From Labrenzia sp. R4_2 (GTDB lineage: Bacteria; Pseudomonadota; Alphaproteobacteria; Rhizobiales; Stappiaceae): 64,000 nt of DNA. Below are positions 61,669 through 64,000 of the stretch, in pieces. Each line of letters opens with the position of its first letter. Positions within the stretch are counted from its first letter, which is position 1. The notes under the pieces were generated by a model. The model had not been told where the DNA came from. It did no database searches and saw only the letters and a list, made by a program, of their open reading frames with translations. The stretch lies in the NCBI RefSeq assembly GCF_017743865.1, contig NZ_JAGHRJ010000010.1, forward strand, positions 62,001 through 126,000, in the 5' to 3' direction. The position numbers and the translations under genes were made by a program.

Positions 61669-62835
61669 ATGAAAACGGAACCCAAGGCATCGATTCTCGA
61701 TGGCGTGACGATCGTCGACCTGACCTCGGTGGTGTTCGGCCCGCTGGCGACCCAGATGCTGGGCGAGCTGGGTGCCGATGTGATCAAGGTCGAAAGTCCG
61801 GAGGGCGACCTTTTGCGGCAGGTCCAGCCGTCGCGGAACAAGAAGATGGGCGCGGCCTTTCTCGGCACCAACCGCAACAAGCGCAGCGTCGTTATCGATC
61901 TAAAGACCGCTAACGACCAGGGACGCTTGCGCAGGTTGCTTGCCGATGCGGATGTTATGATTTCCAGCATCCGGCCCGCCGCGCTCGCGCGCCTGTCTCT
62001 CGACCCCGAGACGCTGCGGCGCGAGAACCCGAACCTTATCACCGTTTCGGCCACAGGCTACGGCCAGGACGGGCCCTATGCCGATCGGCCCGCCTTCGAC
62101 GACATCGTGCAGTCGGTTTCGGGGCTGGCCAGCCTTGCCGCCCTGCGCGACCCCGACGCGCCGCCTGCCTATGCGCCGACAATCCTGGCCGACAAGCTGG
62201 GCGGCGTGACTGCGGCCTATGCGGTGATGGCGGCGCTGTTTCACCGCGAACGCACCGGCGAGGCACAGCATGTCGAAGTGCCGATGTTCGAAACGCTTTC
62301 TTCCTTCCTTCTGGTCGAGCATCTCGACGGTGCCACGTTCGAGGAAACTCCGCAGGATTTCGGCTATGCTCGTATGCTGGTGCCGCACCGCCGACCAGTG
62401 CAGACACGGGACGGCTACATCACCATCCTGCCCTATACCAATGTCCAATGGGCACGCTTTTTCCAGGCGGTCGGCCGCACCGACATGGCCGATCATCCTT
62501 GGGTGACGGACATGGATGCGCGCAGCCGCAATATCGGCGCGGTCTACGACATGGTGGCCGAACTGGCACCGACCCGGACCACCGATGAATGGATGGAGCT
62601 GATGCAACAGGCCGACATCCCGGCGATGCCGGTGCGCAACCTCGCCGATCTTCCAGCCGATCCGCATCTTGCCGCGACAGGCTTCTTTCAGCGGCTGGAC
62701 CACCCCAGCGAAGGCACGATCTGGGCGACACGCCCGCCGGTGCAGTTCTCGGCCACGCCGGCGCGGTCCGACCACCTTCCAGCTCCGCGGCTGGGCGAGC
62801 ATACCGAAGAAATCCTAGGGGCCGACGAAGACTGA
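61669..62835 (+). CDS. CaiB/BaiF family III CoA-transferase, second copy
   Basis: 388 residues from ATG 61669, five bases after the previous stop with GAAAGGA nearby. Motifs VTIVDLTSVVFGPLATQMLG, VIKVESPEGDLLRQ, FLGTNRNKRSVVIDLK and SATGYGQDGPYADRPAFDDI. Coupled to the preceding gene. Convergent with the acyl-CoA dehydrogenase at the right edge. Confidence 0.85.
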   Translation: MKTEPKASILDGVTIVDLTSVVFGPLATQMLGELGADVIKVESPEGDLLRQVQPSRNKKMGAAFLGTNRNKRSVVIDLKTANDQGRLRRLLADADVMISSIRPAALARLSLDPETLRRENPNLITVSATGYGQDGPYADRPAFDDIVQSVSGLASLAALRDPDAPPAYAPTILADKLGGVTAAYAVMAALFHRERTGEAQHVEVPMFETLSSFLLVEHLDGATFEETPQDFGYARMLVPHRRPVQTRDGYITILPYTNVQWARFFQAVGRTDMADHPWVTDMDARSRNIGAVYDMVAELAPTRTTDEWMELMQQADIPAMPVRNLADLPADPHLAATGFFQRLDHPSEGTIWATRPPVQFSATPARSDHLPAPRLGEHTEEILGADED

Positions 62836-62860
62836 CGTCGCGTCGGCCCACCGGCGTGGG

Positions 62861-64000
62861 TCAGATATCCATCGACCGCGCAATCAGTTCCTTCATGATT
62901 TCGTTGGTGCCGCCATAGATCATCTGCACCCGGCTGTCGGCGTAGAGCCGTGCGATCGGGAACTCCATCATGAAGCCATAGCCGCCATGCAGTTGCAGGC
63001 ATTCATGCATGACCTCGTTCTGGGTTTGGCTGCCCCACCATTTCGCCATCGACGCGGTAGCCGCATCCAGCCTGCCGGTTTCCAGGCGGGCGATCCCGTC
63101 ATTGACGAAGCTGCGCAGCAATTCGGCCTTCGTCTTGCATTCCGCCAGCTTGAACCGGGTGTTCTGAAAATCCATGATCCGGCTGCCGAACGCCTTGCGG
63201 TCCTGGACGTATTTCACCGTCTCGGCGATGGCGAAGTCGATGAAGCCAAGCGCGGTGATGCCGATCATCAGCCGTTCCCAGGGTAGTTGCTTCATCAGTT
63301 GATAGAACCCCTGCCCCTCCTCCTGGCCCAGCAGGTTCGGCGTAGGCACGCGGACATCCTCGAAGAACAGCTCGGCCGTATCCGAACCTTTCATACCCAG
63401 TTTCTTCAGGTTCCGTCCCCGGCGAAAGCCCTCGGCGCCCTCGGTTTCCAGAACGATCAACGAAACGCCCTTGGCGCCGGCGTTGCGGTCGGTCTTTGCC
63501 ACGATCACAACCAGCTCCGCCGTGTGCCCGTTGGTGATGAAGATCTTCGATCCGTTGATCTTATAGTGGTTGCCATCCTTTTCCGCATAGGTCTGGACAT
63601 TCTGGAGGTCAGAACCCGTTCCCGGCTCGGTCATCGCGATGGCCGCGACATGGTCGCCGCTGACCAATTTCGGCAACCACTTTTTCTTTTGTTCTTCGCT
63701 GCCATATGCGTTGAGGTAATGGATTACGATGGACTGGATGCCATAGCCCCAACCCGTATCACCGGTGCGGCCCTGCTCGTAAACGGTAATCGCGTCGAAC
63801 CCGATGCCGCCACCGAACCCGCCATATTCTTCGGCAATCGAGCCACCCATGACGCCCTGTTCACCGACCGTACGCCAGAATTCGCGATCAACGATCCCCT
63901 GATCCGCCCATTTTTCGACATTCGGTGCCATTTCAGCATCGAAAAGCTTGCGGGTGGTGTCCGCGAACATCTTGTGTTCATCTGCGGCCCAGGTCGAACT
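62861..64000 (-). CDS. Acyl-CoA dehydrogenase, 5' end beyond the window
   Basis: The frame stays open to base 64000; the ten codons before the internal Met at 63970 read SSTWAADEHK, typical of the region just after an acyl-CoA dehydrogenase start, so only a few residues are missing. Motifs: AIAMTEPGTGSDLQNVQTY, INGSKIFITNGHTAELVVIV, KAFGSRIMDFQNTRFKLAE, LQLHGGYGFMMEFPIARLYA and IYGGTNEIMKELIARSMDI. Again Gly replaces the medium-chain Glu. The 3' end is 25 bp from the convergent CoA-transferase gene. Confidence 0.88.
   Translation of the reverse strand, partial: SSTWAADEHKMFADTTRKLFDAEMAPNVEKWADQGIVDREFWRTVGEQGVMGGSIAEEYGGFGGGIGFDAITVYEQGRTGDTGWGYGIQSIVIHYLNAYGSEEQKKKWLPKLVSGDHVAAIAMTEPGTGSDLQNVQTYAEKDGNHYKINGSKIFITNGHTAELVVIVAKTDRNAGAKGVSLIVLETEGAEGFRRGRNLKKLGMKGSDTAELFFEDVRVPTPNLLGQEEGQGFYQLMKQLPWERLMIGITALGFIDFAIAETVKYVQDRKAFGSRIMDFQNTRFKLAECKTKAELLRSFVNDGIARLETGRLDAATASMAKWWGSQTQNEVMHECLQLHGGYGFMMEFPIARLYADSRVQMIYGGTNEIMKELIARSMDI

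Overview
The window looks like a stretch of a large, GC-rich alphaproteobacterial replicon, most probably a repABC-type plasmid or megaplasmid of the Rhodobacterales/Rhizobiales kind. The evidence is a complete repABC operon with three perfect parS palindromes, a full trbBCDEJKLFGHI mating-pair-formation operon transcribed divergently from repA, a TraR-like LuxR gene after trbI, and plasmid-associated families of this class (DUF3085, DUF1419, DUF3991/TOPRIM, RHE_PE00001). No tRNA, rRNA or CRISPR array was seen.

Layout. 1-6.2 kb (minus strand): plasmid housekeeping block, namely a giant methylase/helicase split by one in-frame stop, DUF3085, DUF1419 and a TOPRIM protein. 6.7-9.1 kb: a Cys-rich hypothetical gene and an AbiE-type toxin-antitoxin pair with two long palindromes at its start. 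9.33-17.87 kb: a Tn3-family transposon bounded by 38-bp inverted repeats. It carries a phosphite uptake and oxidation set (ptxABC transporter, divergent ptxD phosphite dehydrogenase and LysR gene ptxE) plus tnpA and tnpR. It abuts the 3' remnant of a gene with a nuclease-like C-terminus. 19-29.6 kb: a metal/redox island made of a minus-strand operon (poly-Asp exported protein, DUF2271 protein, PepSY-flavodoxin-FNR reductase, ApbE flavin transferase, P1B ATPase, VIT1/CCC1 transporter), a PepSY protein plus ferric-reductase-like flavocytochrome, and an OmpR/EnvZ-type two-component system. Three copies of a shared direct-repeat motif lie in front of these units. 29.9-36.5 kb: RHE_PE00001 protein, serine recombinase, a small ORF, and repC-repB-repA with parS sites. 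36.5-47.3 kb: trb operon and TraR-like regulator, with two 18-bp dyads in the repA-trbB gap. 47.3-49.2 kb: an insertion-sequence graveyard. 49.4-64 kb: acyl-CoA catabolism.

The acyl-CoA region has two minus-strand operons and one divergent plus-strand pair. They encode a PaaK-like ligase, three acyl-CoA dehydrogenases (two adjacent and overlapping), enoyl-CoA hydratase, MaoC hydratases, a thiolase-like protein with a DUF35 partner, three family III CoA-transferases and a transglutaminase-like protein. The same 19-bp palindrome precedes both operons and the divergent pair, so one regulator outside the window probably controls all of them. A more AT-rich CitE-like lyase/hydratase pair at the left end looks like a separate acquisition.

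The most notable units are the phosphite-oxidation Tn3 transposon, the two-component-linked flavin-transfer/metal-transport island, and a conjugation system that keeps an AHL-type receptor and tra-box-like dyads but has lost the luxI-type gene usually found between repA and trbB.
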